Assembly (NCBI GenBank): GCA_025362395.1
Contig: JANYGK010000011.1
Location: 1-64,000, forward strand
Source of the DNA: Bacteroidota bacterium
GTDB lineage: Bacteria > Bacteroidota > Bacteroidia > B-17B0 > Aurantibacillaceae
Direction: 5' to 3'
Length of the DNA: 64,000 nucleotides
The notes below the pieces were generated by a model, which had not been told where the DNA came from, did not search any database, and was given only the letters and a program-made list of their open reading frames with translations. The translations under genes and the position numbers were made by a program. Below, in pieces: positions 54,493 to 63,472 of this stretch (position 1 is its first letter; each line of letters begins with the position of its first letter).

Positions 54493-56160
54493 TTAAAACT
54501 GAAAATAAATAAACGGTTGCATTTCACCGCTTATTAATTGATACACACAAAATACAGCTACAATAACAACCGCCGCCATAGCCGGTTTAGGGAGTGTTGC
54601 AAAGCGTTCCCTGTAATTCTGTTTGAAACTTTCGGGGATCCAATGAATTAAATAACCCGTTAAAATAACGGCAAATACTACTGCGTAGCCTTTTATAACG
54701 CTAAACGTGAGCTCCAACCCTAAATGGTTTTTAATACGGTCAAAAATTAAGCTCACAGTATCTAAACTATCGCTCCTGAAAAAGATCCTGGTAAAACTTA
54801 TAAATGATAAGGTAATAAATACACAAAACGCTTTTGTGGCAAAGGAGGTGCTATTTTTAAAAGGGGAAATCTTATGCCATAATTTATGAACCACAAGCCC
54901 TAAACCGTTAAGTCCGCCCCAAATAATGAACAGCCAGGAGCTTCCGTGCCAAAGGCCGCCGAGCAACATAGTTACTAACAGGTTTACATTTGTGTTAATG
55001 CTTTGCTTAATCTTCGGGAAAAAGTAAGCGAGTAATACAAATAAAATCGCCACAAACAGTAATGCTAAAAACAACCACATTTCACCTGTAAGCATAACTA
55101 ATACACCCGATATAATAGCAATACAGATATAAGACCCAATCGTTCCTTTTTTATTTCCGCCTAAAGGAATATATAAATATTCTTTAAGCCATGAAGATAG
55201 TGAAATGTGCCAGCGTTTCCAGAATTCGCTTACATCTTGTGCTTTGTAAGGCGATTTAAAATTTGTTTTTAACCTATAGCCCAACAACAATGCTATGCCT
55301 ATGGCAATATCGGTATAGCCGCTAAAGTCAGCATAAATTTGAAGCGAGTAGCCAAAGATGCCAAAAATAGTTTCAACACCCGAATATAAAGTAGGGTTGT
55401 CAAACACCCTGTCAATGTAATTAACAGCAATGTAATCGGCCATTATTTTTTTTGAAAAGCCGTTAATGATCCAGAAGACGGCCAGGCCGAATTCTTTTTT
55501 ACTTAGGTTATAGGGCTGATAAATCTGGTATAAAAACTCATGGGCCTTTACAATTGGCCCTGCCACGAGGTGTGGAAAAAAGCAAACAAAAAAACCATAA
55601 TCGAAAATAGAATTAACCGGCTTTACTTTTTCCCTGTAAATATCGATCGTATAAGAAATAGATTGAAATGTAAAAAAAGAAATACCTACCGGTAAAATTA
55701 ATTTATCAATGGGATCGGCGGTACCAAGAAACGTATTACTAAAACTTGTAAAATGGTTAAAGAATTCGAGGTGTGTGTTACCCATTTGATTTACGCTTTC
55801 TACAAAGAAATAGGCATATTTAAAATAGCAAAGTAAGCTTAGGTTAAGCAGTAAGCTAAACGTTAGGTACATTTTCTTTTTACCGATTGTTTTACTTTCA
55901 TAAATGAGCCGTCCCCAGTTATAATCGCTTACAATTGTAAAAATCAGTAAAATAAGAAAGACCCCGCTTGTTTTATAATAAAAGAAAAAGCTTACCAGCA
56001 GCAAATATACGGTGCGTGCTTTGTTTTGTTTATAGAGCAGCGAATAAATACCCAGTACAACAGCGAAAAATCCCCAAAAGTAAAGCTGCGTAAAAATAAC
56101 AGGCTGTCCTTTAACGTAGCAGAGGTAAGGGGTTAGGTATGTGAGAAGGTCGTTTAGCAT
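54493..56160 (-). CDS. MBOAT family O-acyltransferase (AlgI/PatA-like)
   Basis: An inner-membrane protein that passes acetyl groups from the cytosol to periplasmic glycan transferases. It has about ten to twelve helices, the MBOAT signature with YADFSGYTDIAIGIALLLG and WKRWHISLSSWLKEYLYIPLGGN, and catalytic His in MLLGGLWHGSSWLFIIWGGLNG. I start it at ATG 56160 (MLNDLLTYLTPYLCYV): the 18 residues before this in the track come from a repeat. It should work with the SGNH proteins directly upstream, as in AlgI/AlgJ-X or PatA/PatB. Confidence 0.93.
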   Translation of the reverse strand: MLNDLLTYLTPYLCYVKGQPVIFTQLYFWGFFAVVLGIYSLLYKQNKARTVYLLLVSFFFYYKTSGVFLILLIFTIVSDYNWGRLIYESKTIGKKKMYLTFSLLLNLSLLCYFKYAYFFVESVNQMGNTHLEFFNHFTSFSNTFLGTADPIDKLILPVGISFFTFQSISYTIDIYREKVKPVNSIFDYGFFVCFFPHLVAGPIVKAHEFLYQIYQPYNLSKKEFGLAVFWIINGFSKKIMADYIAVNYIDRVFDNPTLYSGVETIFGIFGYSLQIYADFSGYTDIAIGIALLLGYRLKTNFKSPYKAQDVSEFWKRWHISLSSWLKEYLYIPLGGNKKGTIGSYICIAIISGVLVMLTGEMWLFLALLFVAILFVLLAYFFPKIKQSINTNVNLLVTMLLGGLWHGSSWLFIIWGGLNGLGLVVHKLWHKISPFKNSTSFATKAFCVFITLSFISFTRIFFRSDSLDTVSLIFDRIKNHLGLELTFSVIKGYAVVFAVILTGYLIHWIPESFKQNYRERFATLPKPAMAAVVIVAVFCVYQLISGEMQPFIYFQF

Positions 56161-56164
56161 TTTA

Positions 56165-56232
56165 TTATCAGATGTGAGAATTGAGATTGGAGATGTGAGA
56201 TAAACCGGGCTCAATTCTCATATCTCAATTCT
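56165..56232. repeat. Purine-rich inverted repeat between the MBOAT and SGNH genes
   Basis: ATGTGAGAATTGAG (56172-56185) is answered by CTCAATTCTCATAT (56210-56223), 13 of 14 bases pairing, with further GAGATGTGAGA words. It contains the last bases of the SGNH gene, including its TGA stop, and would give the false N-terminus of the MBOAT ORF. Confidence 0.6.
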
Positions 56233-57496
56233 GTTTATCTTTTACTTTACTATTCCGGTTATAGCTCCTGTCAATAGCTTCATACATCATATTAGCCACC
56301 AACCGGTAGCCCTTAGCATTAAAATGCACTTTATCTTTTGCGGCTAAACCGGCCTTGTACCATTTATAAATAGATTTGTATCCACCCATTACTCCATACA
56401 GATCATACACAGCGCCTTTATGTTTTTCAGCCAATTCATAGGCGGCTTCCGCTGCTTTAATAGGGCGCTTATTAGCTGTTTTACGGTTCATGTAATTATC
56501 GGTAGTGCTTACAAACAAGAACGCGCAATCGGGAGACACCTTCCGGATATTAGCTACCAAACTATCGTACTTGGCAATAAAGGCCTGCTTTGAAAAGTTA
56601 ACATCGTGCGTATCATTTACTCCTAATGTAAAAATGGCCATATCGGGCGGAATGCTTTTAAGTTCGTTTATAAATTCAGGACAACGAAGGAAAGAGCCCG
56701 TAGCAGCGCCGTTCACACCCATTGATGCGTAATAAAACCCGGGGTTGGTGTTTTCCGCACTAATGCCTCTCAACATAAAATCAGGATGCATGCTGTCACG
56801 TTTTATAACCGCAAAATTTAAAGAATCTATAAAGGTTTCGAACGTAAATTCTGTATAGCCTTTCTTTTCATACTCTTTTCTTATATAGTGCAGTGTTGAT
56901 TCATGATTCAACGTCAATTCAAAACTTGAATTAAAATTATGATACACTTTTACCGAATTAAAATTTTTAGGATGACTTGTCGGTAATAATGCAAAACCAA
57001 AGGCTGTTAAGCTGTCGTTTGTAATGGCAGCCATGCCTGATACGCCAAGGTTATTACACATTTCCTTGCTAACAGCGCAGCGGCAGCGCCTCCATTTACC
57101 GTAACCGTACGACCTGTAAAAACTAGGGTTATTTGTTTTAACGATCTTAAAAGGAAAAATAAATAACCCACCGCCTTCATAATTTCCGGTAGACTGAAAT
57201 CCGTTGATCAACACTTCGGGCCAAAAGCCTGCCTGAATGTGGGAACCGCCAAAATGTGCAATGTAAATCCGTTTTGTTTTTCCTTTTTTAAGGTCATCCA
57301 TTTTTTTATAAAAATCCATAAACAGCGAACTGTCTTTAGCATATACTATTTTGCTTTGATCGTAATTTATAAAAGGGTATTGTTGGGAGAAGGAAGGAAG
57401 ACATAAGATGAAAAATATAAGAGACAAAAGTGACTTAAGAGAACCAAGATTTGTGTATGGTGACTGTGATGTTTTTATAGTTCTCTCTTTTATCAT
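56225..57496 (-). CDS. Exported SGNH/GDSL-type protein (O-acetyltransferase-like)
   Basis: A periplasmic/exported esterase or acetyltransferase, probably partner of the MBOAT gene. Block I reads HFGGSHIQAGFW (Gly replaces Asp of GDS, Ser kept), block II SMGVNGAATGSF, block III FTLGVNDTHD (GxND) and block V DKVHFNAKGYRLV (DxxH), so the catalytic triad is complete. I prefer ATG 57496 (MIKERTIKTSQS), as upstream codons of the track ORF lie in pyrimidine-rich repeat DNA. A hydrophobic stretch (SLLSLIFFILCLPSFSQQ) follows as signal peptide. The gene ends inside the repeat above, with coding KQN before the stop. Confidence 0.8.
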   Translation of the reverse strand: MIKERTIKTSQSPYTNLGSLKSLLSLIFFILCLPSFSQQYPFINYDQSKIVYAKDSSLFMDFYKKMDDLKKGKTKRIYIAHFGGSHIQAGFWPEVLINGFQSTGNYEGGGLFIFPFKIVKTNNPSFYRSYGYGKWRRCRCAVSKEMCNNLGVSGMAAITNDSLTAFGFALLPTSHPKNFNSVKVYHNFNSSFELTLNHESTLHYIRKEYEKKGYTEFTFETFIDSLNFAVIKRDSMHPDFMLRGISAENTNPGFYYASMGVNGAATGSFLRCPEFINELKSIPPDMAIFTLGVNDTHDVNFSKQAFIAKYDSLVANIRKVSPDCAFLFVSTTDNYMNRKTANKRPIKAAEAAYELAEKHKGAVYDLYGVMGGYKSIYKWYKAGLAAKDKVHFNAKGYRLVANMMYEAIDRSYNRNSKVKDKQN

Positions 57497-57632
57497 TACT
57501 CTTGTTTTAAATCTTTTACTGCTTTCTACTAACTGTGTATTTTTAACTCTTTTTAACTGGTAACTGCCCATCCTTTTATTCTCTTTTTCTTACTTTTCAT
57601 CATCTCAAATCGCCTATCTCACTATCTCAGGT
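57497..57632. repeat. Pyrimidine-rich repeat-like gap upstream of the SGNH gene
   Basis: On the plus strand this reads as TCTC/ATCT-type words (CATCTCAAATCGCC, TATCTCACTATCTCAG) similar to the repeat at 56165-56232. It holds no gene; part could encode the longer track N-terminus of the SGNH gene, which I do not accept. Confidence 0.45.
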
Positions 57633-59081
57633 CTATTTACTTTTATTGTAACTGTTGTAATCATTAATTAACGACGAATACAGCAGCACCGCTATTTTGC
57701 GCGCTCCGCCTGAGCTGAAATGAATGTAATCTTTGGCGGCCACGCCCTGTTCAACCCACGTAAGCATGCTGTTTTTACCACCCATGCAGTTATACATATC
57801 AAAAAAAGCACAGTCTGCATCAAAGGCCGTTCGTTTAATGGCGTCTCTTAAGTTTTCTAACTGAGGATGCGTTACATATTCAGCGCCTTCTTTAACGCTC
57901 ATATCGGCCGGGCCAATGACTAAGATAGATGCCTGCGGAGCCATTTTTTTAATGGTATTGATTTGCGCTTTTAAATACAGCCCGAAGTTATTTGCCTGTT
58001 CCTTAGTTGTAATGTAAGGGAGCGAATTACCGCCAAACTGTAAAATAATAAGCTTGGTATTTAAGTAATCATAAAAGTTTTTTAGTTGGCTGTAATTTAT
58101 TTGGTTAAAAAAAGTACCTGAGCTTCCGCGCAATCCAAAATTATCGACCATAATTCCTTTACTGCCTTCCAATGAAACACCGTAAAAATCGGGGCTGTCC
58201 TTCCCTTTAAATCTAAATTCATGGAGCAACGCCCCTTGGTTTAAATTAAATTCTTTCACATTAAAGGTTCCTCCCGCAATAAGAGAGTCAGAATTATTAA
58301 ATGAGCCGTTCTCATAAAGTTCCACATGTGTTTTTGTTTGAGCGCCTCCGTAAAATAATTTTATTTTAGTAAAAGCCGCTGCCTTAGGGCCGCCGCTTTT
58401 AGTTGTTACAAGCTTTACCCAGGCTGTTTTATACGATGTTGTATCCATTACTGTAATGTAAGGCGCAAACCGCGTAATATGAGCCATAGCACCAAAACTG
58501 TTGTGTTTTACGCGCTTATCCTTTCCGGCAAATGTTTGGTAACGGTCCCAACCGGTGCTCCACGATATTTTATTGATAACGCTTGGTGCTACCGGCATAA
58601 ACGAAATTAAGCCCGGGCCTTCTCCGCCAAATTGTCCTTGTAACTTTAAACGTAAATAATCGCTGATGCGGTCTCCCTCAATCTGTGAATCGCCGTAATG
58701 CAATATCCGTATACTTTTGGGCTCGTTATTAATGTTTGCCAGGGCAGCAAAAAAATTAGTCATCGCCGATTTTGTTGAATTTTTATACTGAATACTTGTG
58801 TTAAGCTTTATGGTCGAATCTTTTGCCTCAATAGCATTTACAACCGCCAAATCTGAATCGCTCTTTAATGTATCTGCATCTTCCGCGTCTGCCAAGGCAA
58901 TAATGTTCGAAATATCCGTTTTTGGCACTTTTTTTTCTAAAAATAAAGAGGCAAAAGTCGGAAAGCGAATAGAGAGTTTTTCATTTATATAAATCCCTCT
59001 TTCCGGGAAAATACAGGTGAGCAAACCCATTACCAAAAAAATTAGGGCCAGGAAAATAAGTGTATGGAAAGGTTTATGCAA
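57633..59081 (-). CDS. Membrane-anchored SGNH hydrolase / acetyltransferase-like protein
   Basis: 482 aa. An N-terminal membrane anchor (FHTLIFLALIFLVMGLLTCIF), a ~100-residue linker, then an SGNH domain with block I RILHYGDSQIEGD, Gly in FGLRGSSGTFF, block III LQFGGNSLPY and block V KDYIHFSSGGARKIAVLLY (Asp-His). An inserted beta-rich stretch (~200-300) could bind glycan. With the MBOAT protein and the first SGNH protein it makes a likely O-acetylation module for the polysaccharide. First gene of the minus-strand unit that ends with asnB. Confidence 0.85.
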   Translation of the reverse strand: MHKPFHTLIFLALIFLVMGLLTCIFPERGIYINEKLSIRFPTFASLFLEKKVPKTDISNIIALADAEDADTLKSDSDLAVVNAIEAKDSTIKLNTSIQYKNSTKSAMTNFFAALANINNEPKSIRILHYGDSQIEGDRISDYLRLKLQGQFGGEGPGLISFMPVAPSVINKISWSTGWDRYQTFAGKDKRVKHNSFGAMAHITRFAPYITVMDTTSYKTAWVKLVTTKSGGPKAAAFTKIKLFYGGAQTKTHVELYENGSFNNSDSLIAGGTFNVKEFNLNQGALLHEFRFKGKDSPDFYGVSLEGSKGIMVDNFGLRGSSGTFFNQINYSQLKNFYDYLNTKLIILQFGGNSLPYITTKEQANNFGLYLKAQINTIKKMAPQASILVIGPADMSVKEGAEYVTHPQLENLRDAIKRTAFDADCAFFDMYNCMGGKNSMLTWVEQGVAAKDYIHFSSGGARKIAVLLYSSLINDYNSYNKSK

Positions 59082-59183
59082 AAACTCTATTTTAAGTTAG
59101 CCAAGATGCAAAATACTTTGCAAGGCTGTAACCGTAAAAATAATTAGTTTTTCACAATGAGGTTGTAGATAAGGTTAACATTT

Positions 59184-59292
59184 CACCACAGAGAAAGGAG
59201 AGAAAATTACAAAGGAAAGGAAACGAACCGCATAGAAAAGAGAGGGCATAAAAAAAGGGAAGGTTTTACCACAGAGAAAAGGAGAGGAAAAT
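59184..59292. repeat. Purine-rich dispersed repeat (CACAGAG type)
   Basis: Two copies of an (C/T)ACCACAGAGAAA(A)GGAGAG(G)AAAAT word lie ~83 nt apart in a purine-rich gap, with more AGAGAGGG and GGAAAGG text between. The words resemble the ACCACAGAG-type intergenic repeats known from many bacterial genomes. Confidence 0.55.
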
Positions 59293-59349
59293 AAAAATTG
59301 ATCATAGAGGGAAGAGTTACCGATCCGGGAAATAATGATCATTTTTTAA

Positions 59350-59386
59350 CCGTGTCAACCTGTTCTATCCGTTTAATCTGTGTTCT
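59350..59386. repeat. Dispersed repeat of the CCGTGT..AATCTGTGTTC type
   Basis: The stretch CCGTGTCAACCTGTTC then TATCCGTTTAATCTGTGTTCT resembles the partner motif of the ACCACAGAG family. It lies 15 nt beyond the stop of the regulator gene. Together with 59184-59292 it fills most of the 319-nt gap; no gene is seen. Confidence 0.5.
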
Positions 59387-59400
59387 ATTTTTTTTAAAAT

Positions 59401-60117
59401 CTATAACACGTTTAAGCGATAAAACTCCAACAGCTCAATGGCATTTATACATCCCGTTTTTTGAAGCATTTTCCTGCGGTGTGTATCAATGGTATGTTTG
59501 CTTAAAAATAATTTTGCGGCAATTGCGTGGCTGGTAAATCCTTTATTTATTAGACCAAGTATCTCTAATTCGCGCATTGAAAATATTTTTTGATAAGATT
59601 GGTTAACGTACATCTTAAATTTATGTTGGTCTAAATGAGGCGCATCAAACTTCCATTCTACACGGTTACTGCACTGCATAAAAGAAATATCGGTCAATAT
59701 ATTATAATGGCTTATCATTTGGCTGTCGGCATCATTATAATAAATGGAGGTTTGCCTTAATACTTTAATATAATCTCCATCCTTTTTCCTGATGCGAAAC
59801 GTTACATTCAATATTAATTCAGGCAATATAAAAGTTTGAGTCGTGTAATCAACAATAGCGTACATTAACCGGTTAAAATTAGTAACGTCACCCGGGTGAA
59901 TAAAATCAGTAATAGCGTTAAAGCTAAACTCCTCATCAGAGTACCCTAACAATTCTTTAACTCCGTGCAAGCCCGAAATTTTTTGATCTCTAAAGTTTAA
60001 GGTGTAAGTGCATTGACCTTTAGCATAAGGCATTACAGGCTCGGGCGCATTAGCGCCTTGTTTATTAATTAATATGAGCTGCGAAACATTTAAATCTGTG
60101 TTTAGGGTCGGTATCAT
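59401..60117 (-). CDS. PAS domain / LuxR-type response regulator-like transcription factor
   Basis: 238 aa. N-terminal PAS fold (~20-155; ELLGYSDEEFSFNAITDFIHPGDVTNFNRLM, with the HPGD block) and C-terminal LuxR HTH (~175-235; SMRELEILGLINKGFTSHAIAAKLFLSKHTIDTHRRKMLQKT). It has no receiver domain, so it may sense a small molecule or redox state directly. Targets unknown; the polysaccharide O-acetylation operon is next to it on the same strand. The upstream gap (60118-60481) shows CGTAAAAG/CTTTTACG arms and no gene. Confidence 0.85.
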   Translation of the reverse strand: MIPTLNTDLNVSQLILINKQGANAPEPVMPYAKGQCTYTLNFRDQKISGLHGVKELLGYSDEEFSFNAITDFIHPGDVTNFNRLMYAIVDYTTQTFILPELILNVTFRIRKKDGDYIKVLRQTSIYYNDADSQMISHYNILTDISFMQCSNRVEWKFDAPHLDQHKFKMYVNQSYQKIFSMRELEILGLINKGFTSHAIAAKLFLSKHTIDTHRRKMLQKTGCINAIELLEFYRLNVL

Positions 60118-60481
60118 AATAAGGTTACATTATTAAATTAGCAAGCATCAAATGATCTTCTGTATAATTTCGTAAAAGTATTAAACGGAAATTCACGTTC
60201 CTAAAAACCGGTGTGCTAAAAACTCCTTTTACGGTAGCAATAATTTAAAATAAATATAGTATTACCGTTATTTATCATGATTTCTCAGGTTCAACATTCT
60301 AAAACTTTCATTACGTTTTTTATAATACAACCGTGTTATAAAAGATACAGTATTTAGACATATATTTTTATGCCGGCAGTTGATGCCGCTAAAGTATAAC
60401 GCTTTTACATTTTTTAAGTAAGTACCGGTGGGTATTTTAGTATTTTGTAAGATATTTGATGGGGTTTTTGTCAAAAAAACG
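60118..60481. other. Gene-free interval between the regulator and tig
   Basis: Divergent intergenic region. An inverted CGTAAAAG ... CTTTTACG pair separated by about 50 nt and a short CGGTA ... TACCG pair are visible. The 74-aa minus-strand ORF here is discarded: it overlaps the tig promoter and has no family features. Confidence 0.5.
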
Positions 60482-60489
60482 TATTTTTG
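60455..60489 (+). promoter_or_regulatory. Promoter of tig
   Basis: TTTG (60455-60458), 23-nt spacer, TATTTTTG (60482-60489), a full TAnnTTTG match; about 30 nt to ATG 60520. The track's TTG start (60487) lies in the -7 box. Confidence 0.6.
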
Positions 60490-60519
60490 CACCCCTTATT
60501 ACTAACTAATAAATTGACT

Positions 60520-61860
60520 ATGAATATTATTAAAAAAGACATAGATGCTTTAAACGCAGAATTAAGCATAACACTTACGCCACAGGATTATGAAGAAAAA
60601 GTAAATAACGCTATTAAAAAAGCACAAAAACAAGCTGCTATGCCGGGTTTTAGGGCAGGTAAAGTGCCTGTGGGCTTAATTAAAAAGCAATACGGAAAAG
60701 GTATTTTAGTGGAAGAAATCAATAAAATACTAAACGATTCATTATATAATTACATTAATGATAATAAGCTTGAAATATTAGGAAACCCTATGCCTAAAGA
60801 AAACAGCGCGGTTGATTTTGATACTAAAACCGAATGGACTTTTGAATATGAGTTAGGCTTAAGCCCGAAATTTGATTTGAACCTTGATAAATCACAAAGC
60901 TTTACTTACAATACCGTAAAAATTGATGATGAACTGGTTGAAAAATACCTGAAAGACGTTAAGCGTAACTACGGTAAACCATCGAACCCGGAAGTGGCTG
61001 AAGAAAAAGATGTGTTATACATTGATATTGTAGAATTGGATACTGACGGAAACATTACCCCCGGCGGTGTATTTAAATCAACCAGCATAGGTATTGACCG
61101 TTTAAAAAGCGAAGCGGCTAAAGCTAAATTAACCGGCGCTAAAAAAGAAGATAAGATTATTATTAACGCTAATGAATTATACGATTCGGCGGTAGACAAA
61201 TCCATGTCGTTAGGCATTGATAAAGAAATAGCGGAAAACTTTAATGCTAATTTACAGGTTACCGTTAAAAACATTGCCCGTATGGAAGATGCAGAGCTTA
61301 ACCAGGAATTATTTGATAAGCTTTACGGAGCAGGAATTATTAATTCCGAAGCCGAATTCAGAGATAAGATTAAAGGCGAGTTGGCAGTTATGTTTACGCA
61401 GGATACAGATCGCAAATTTGTTGAAACAGTTGAAAAATCGTTGGTAGAAAAACTTAAGATTACATTGCCCGACAACTTTTTAAAACGTTGGTTAATGGCC
61501 GTTAATGAAAAGCCGTTAACAAAAGAACAGTTGGAATCAGAATACCCGGCATACGCTCGATCTATGCAATGGAAATTAATTGAGAACAAAATTGTAAAAG
61601 ATAATAATATAACGGTTACCCCGGAAGAGGCAAAAGAAGAGGCGGGAACGTTTATCCGCTCACAATACGCGCGTTACGGGCAAGCGCCCGATGAAGCAGA
61701 AGTAGCTAAAATTGCAGAATCAATCTTAACCAAAAAAGAAGAAGCTCAAAAAATAGTGGAAGGATTATACAGTAAAAAAGTATTAGACCTTCTTAAAACA
61801 AACTGTAAGCTTGACAATAAAGAAGTTAGCTACAATGAGTTTTTTGGCATTCCGGCATAA
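60520..61860 (+). CDS. tig: Trigger factor (ribosome-associated chaperone, PPIase-like)
   Basis: 446 aa from ATG 60520 (MNIIKKDIDALNAELSITL). The N-terminal ribosome-binding domain carries the signature MPGFRAGKVPVGLIKKQYG, followed by the FKBP-like insert and the C-terminal helical chaperone arms (~260-446). The start follows the promoter. Bacteroidota trigger factors often have a degenerate PPIase domain, as this seems to have. It binds nascent chains at the ribosome exit. Identity secure. Confidence 0.95.
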   Translation: MNIIKKDIDALNAELSITLTPQDYEEKVNNAIKKAQKQAAMPGFRAGKVPVGLIKKQYGKGILVEEINKILNDSLYNYINDNKLEILGNPMPKENSAVDFDTKTEWTFEYELGLSPKFDLNLDKSQSFTYNTVKIDDELVEKYLKDVKRNYGKPSNPEVAEEKDVLYIDIVELDTDGNITPGGVFKSTSIGIDRLKSEAAKAKLTGAKKEDKIIINANELYDSAVDKSMSLGIDKEIAENFNANLQVTVKNIARMEDAELNQELFDKLYGAGIINSEAEFRDKIKGELAVMFTQDTDRKFVETVEKSLVEKLKITLPDNFLKRWLMAVNEKPLTKEQLESEYPAYARSMQWKLIENKIVKDNNITVTPEEAKEEAGTFIRSQYARYGQAPDEAEVAKIAESILTKKEEAQKIVEGLYSKKVLDLLKTNCKLDNKEVSYNEFFGIPA

Positions 61861-61889
61861 ACATTTATAGTATTAATCTGTTTTCTTTA

Positions 61890-61897
61890 TATATTTA
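61890..61897 (+). promoter_or_regulatory. Possible -7 box of the KASIII operon
   Basis: TATATTTA, 27 nt before ATG 61925. A weak match (last base differs); no -33 TTG. The 64-nt gap after tig has no clear terminator. Confidence 0.3.
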
Positions 61898-61924
61898 AAA
61901 TCAATTATTGTACGCTACTAAGTA

Positions 61925-63061
61925 ATGCAAGAAGTTTTTATAACCAAAGCTGCAAAATTTTTACCCAACGATCCTGTTTCTAATGAGGAGATGGAAGAGT
62001 ATTTGGGCATGATAGACGGCGTTCCTTCCAAAGGCAAAAAACTGACGCTTCGCAATAACGGCATTAAAACACGGTATTACTCTATTGATAAACAAGGAAA
62101 CTCAACGCATTCAAACGCGCAAATGACTGCCCTTGCCATTAAAAAATTAACGGATAACGATTTCAAATTAAGTGATATTGAGCTGTTGGCTTGCGGCACT
62201 ACTTCTCCCGATAATTTATTACCGTCGCATGCTGTAATGGTACACGGCGAATTAAAGTGTGGGCCTGTAGAGTTGGTATCAACAGCGGGTGCGTGTTGTG
62301 CCAGTATGCAAGCGCTTAAATACGGTTATAATTCTATTTTAGCCGGCAGCACATCCAATGCGGTGTGTACCGGTTCCGAAAAATTATCATCGCTGATGCG
62401 GGCCGAACATTTTGAAAAAGAAACAGAACGGTTGGTTGAATTAGACCAACATCCCATCATTGCTTTTGAAAAAGATTTTTTACGCTGGATGCTGTCTGAT
62501 GGCGCCGGTGCTTTATTATTAGAAAATAAGCCGCGTAAAGACGCCCTTTCATTAAAAATAGAGTGGTTGGAAATAAAATCATACGCCAACCAGTTTGAAA
62601 CCTGTATGTACGCAGGCTCCGCTAAAAATGAAGACGGCACCACCAAAGGTTGGAAAGAATTTTCGGCAGACGAATGGCTTGATAATTCTATTTTTGCTTT
62701 TAAACAGGACACTAAGTTACTGGGGCGGGAGATAGTACCAACCGGCACCAGGTACCTTAAAGAAATTTTAGACAAAAGAGGATTTGATATTTCAACGATC
62801 GATTATTTTTTACCGCATTTGTCTTCCGAATATTTCAGAGGAAAAATTGCAGAAGAAATTTTAAAATACGATATCCGAATTCCGCAGGAAAAATGGTTTA
62901 CTAACCTTACCGGTATTGGCAATGTAGGATCAGGGTCTATTTTTTTAATGATTGAAGAACTGATGAATTCAGGTAAATTAATAATAGGACAAAAAATATT
63001 GCTTATGGTTCCTGAAAGCGCCCGCTTTACTTACGCCTACTCTTTATTAACCGTTTACTAA
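61925..63061 (+). CDS. FabH-like beta-ketoacyl-ACP synthase III family enzyme
   Basis: 378 aa thiolase-fold condensing enzyme. Catalytic Cys in VSTAGACCASMQALKYG (~124), His in DYFLPHLSSEYFRG (replacing HQAN of FabH by HLSS) and Asn in NLTGIGNVGSGSIFL. Its long central insertion and operon partners differ from housekeeping FabH. It probably makes a special acyl chain or aryl-lipid (for example a dialkylresorcinol-like or similar product), but the product is not clear. The start MQEVFITKAAKFLPNDPV is natural. It is followed 11 nt later by a small conserved protein and a BtrH-like protein. Confidence 0.85.
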   Translation: MQEVFITKAAKFLPNDPVSNEEMEEYLGMIDGVPSKGKKLTLRNNGIKTRYYSIDKQGNSTHSNAQMTALAIKKLTDNDFKLSDIELLACGTTSPDNLLPSHAVMVHGELKCGPVELVSTAGACCASMQALKYGYNSILAGSTSNAVCTGSEKLSSLMRAEHFEKETERLVELDQHPIIAFEKDFLRWMLSDGAGALLLENKPRKDALSLKIEWLEIKSYANQFETCMYAGSAKNEDGTTKGWKEFSADEWLDNSIFAFKQDTKLLGREIVPTGTRYLKEILDKRGFDISTIDYFLPHLSSEYFRGKIAEEILKYDIRIPQEKWFTNLTGIGNVGSGSIFLMIEELMNSGKLIIGQKILLMVPESARFTYAYSLLTVY

Positions 63062-63072
63062 ACCACTTTTTT

Positions 63073-63471
63073 ATGAAAAAAGAAGATGTACCTCAAGACC
63101 CTTCAGCCTTGGTAGGCGTTACGCGCGATGTATGTTACGTGAAGGATAAAAACGGTAAATACACCACCGATTTAAGCATAGGCTGGGATGTAAAAAAACA
63201 AGCGCTCGATAATGCCTGGGACGATATTAAGGAACGCGTGGCAGAAGCAGCCCTAAAAGTAAAGAACGGAGAAACAAGCCCCGTATTTTATTTTATGGAA
63301 GTAAAATTAATGGATGTAACCCTATTGGCAGGCTATACAGGCTTTTGGAAATTTACCGTAAAACGTCATTTTAACCCTGAAGTATTTAAAAATTTAAGTG
63401 GCGAAAAAATGGCTATCTATGCAAAAGCGTTTGATATTAGTGCAGAGGAATTAAAAAACTTTAAAGGATAA
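63073..63471 (+). CDS. Small conserved protein between KASIII and BtrH genes
   Basis: 132 aa with no signal peptide. A compact alpha/beta protein (KKQALDNAWDDIKERVAEAALKVKNGE, FYFMEVKLMDVTLLAGYTGFWKFTVKRHFNPEVF). Not recognised. It may act as a partner or carrier-like subunit; no Ser-carrying ACP motif is visible. Tight spacing to both neighbours suggests one transcript. Confidence 0.7.
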   Translation: MKKEDVPQDPSALVGVTRDVCYVKDKNGKYTTDLSIGWDVKKQALDNAWDDIKERVAEAALKVKNGETSPVFYFMEVKLMDVTLLAGYTGFWKFTVKRHFNPEVFKNLSGEKMAIYAKAFDISAEELKNFKG

Positions 63472-63472
63472 A

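Noticed and set aside
59184-59292. CRISPR-like array
   Set aside because: Only two degenerate copies, irregular spacing, no unique spacers and no cas genes.
60268-60492. 74-aa minus-strand ORF before tig
   Set aside because: Overlaps the tig promoter and shows no conserved pattern.
62326-62775. 149-aa minus-strand ORF
   Set aside because: Antisense shadow of the KASIII gene.
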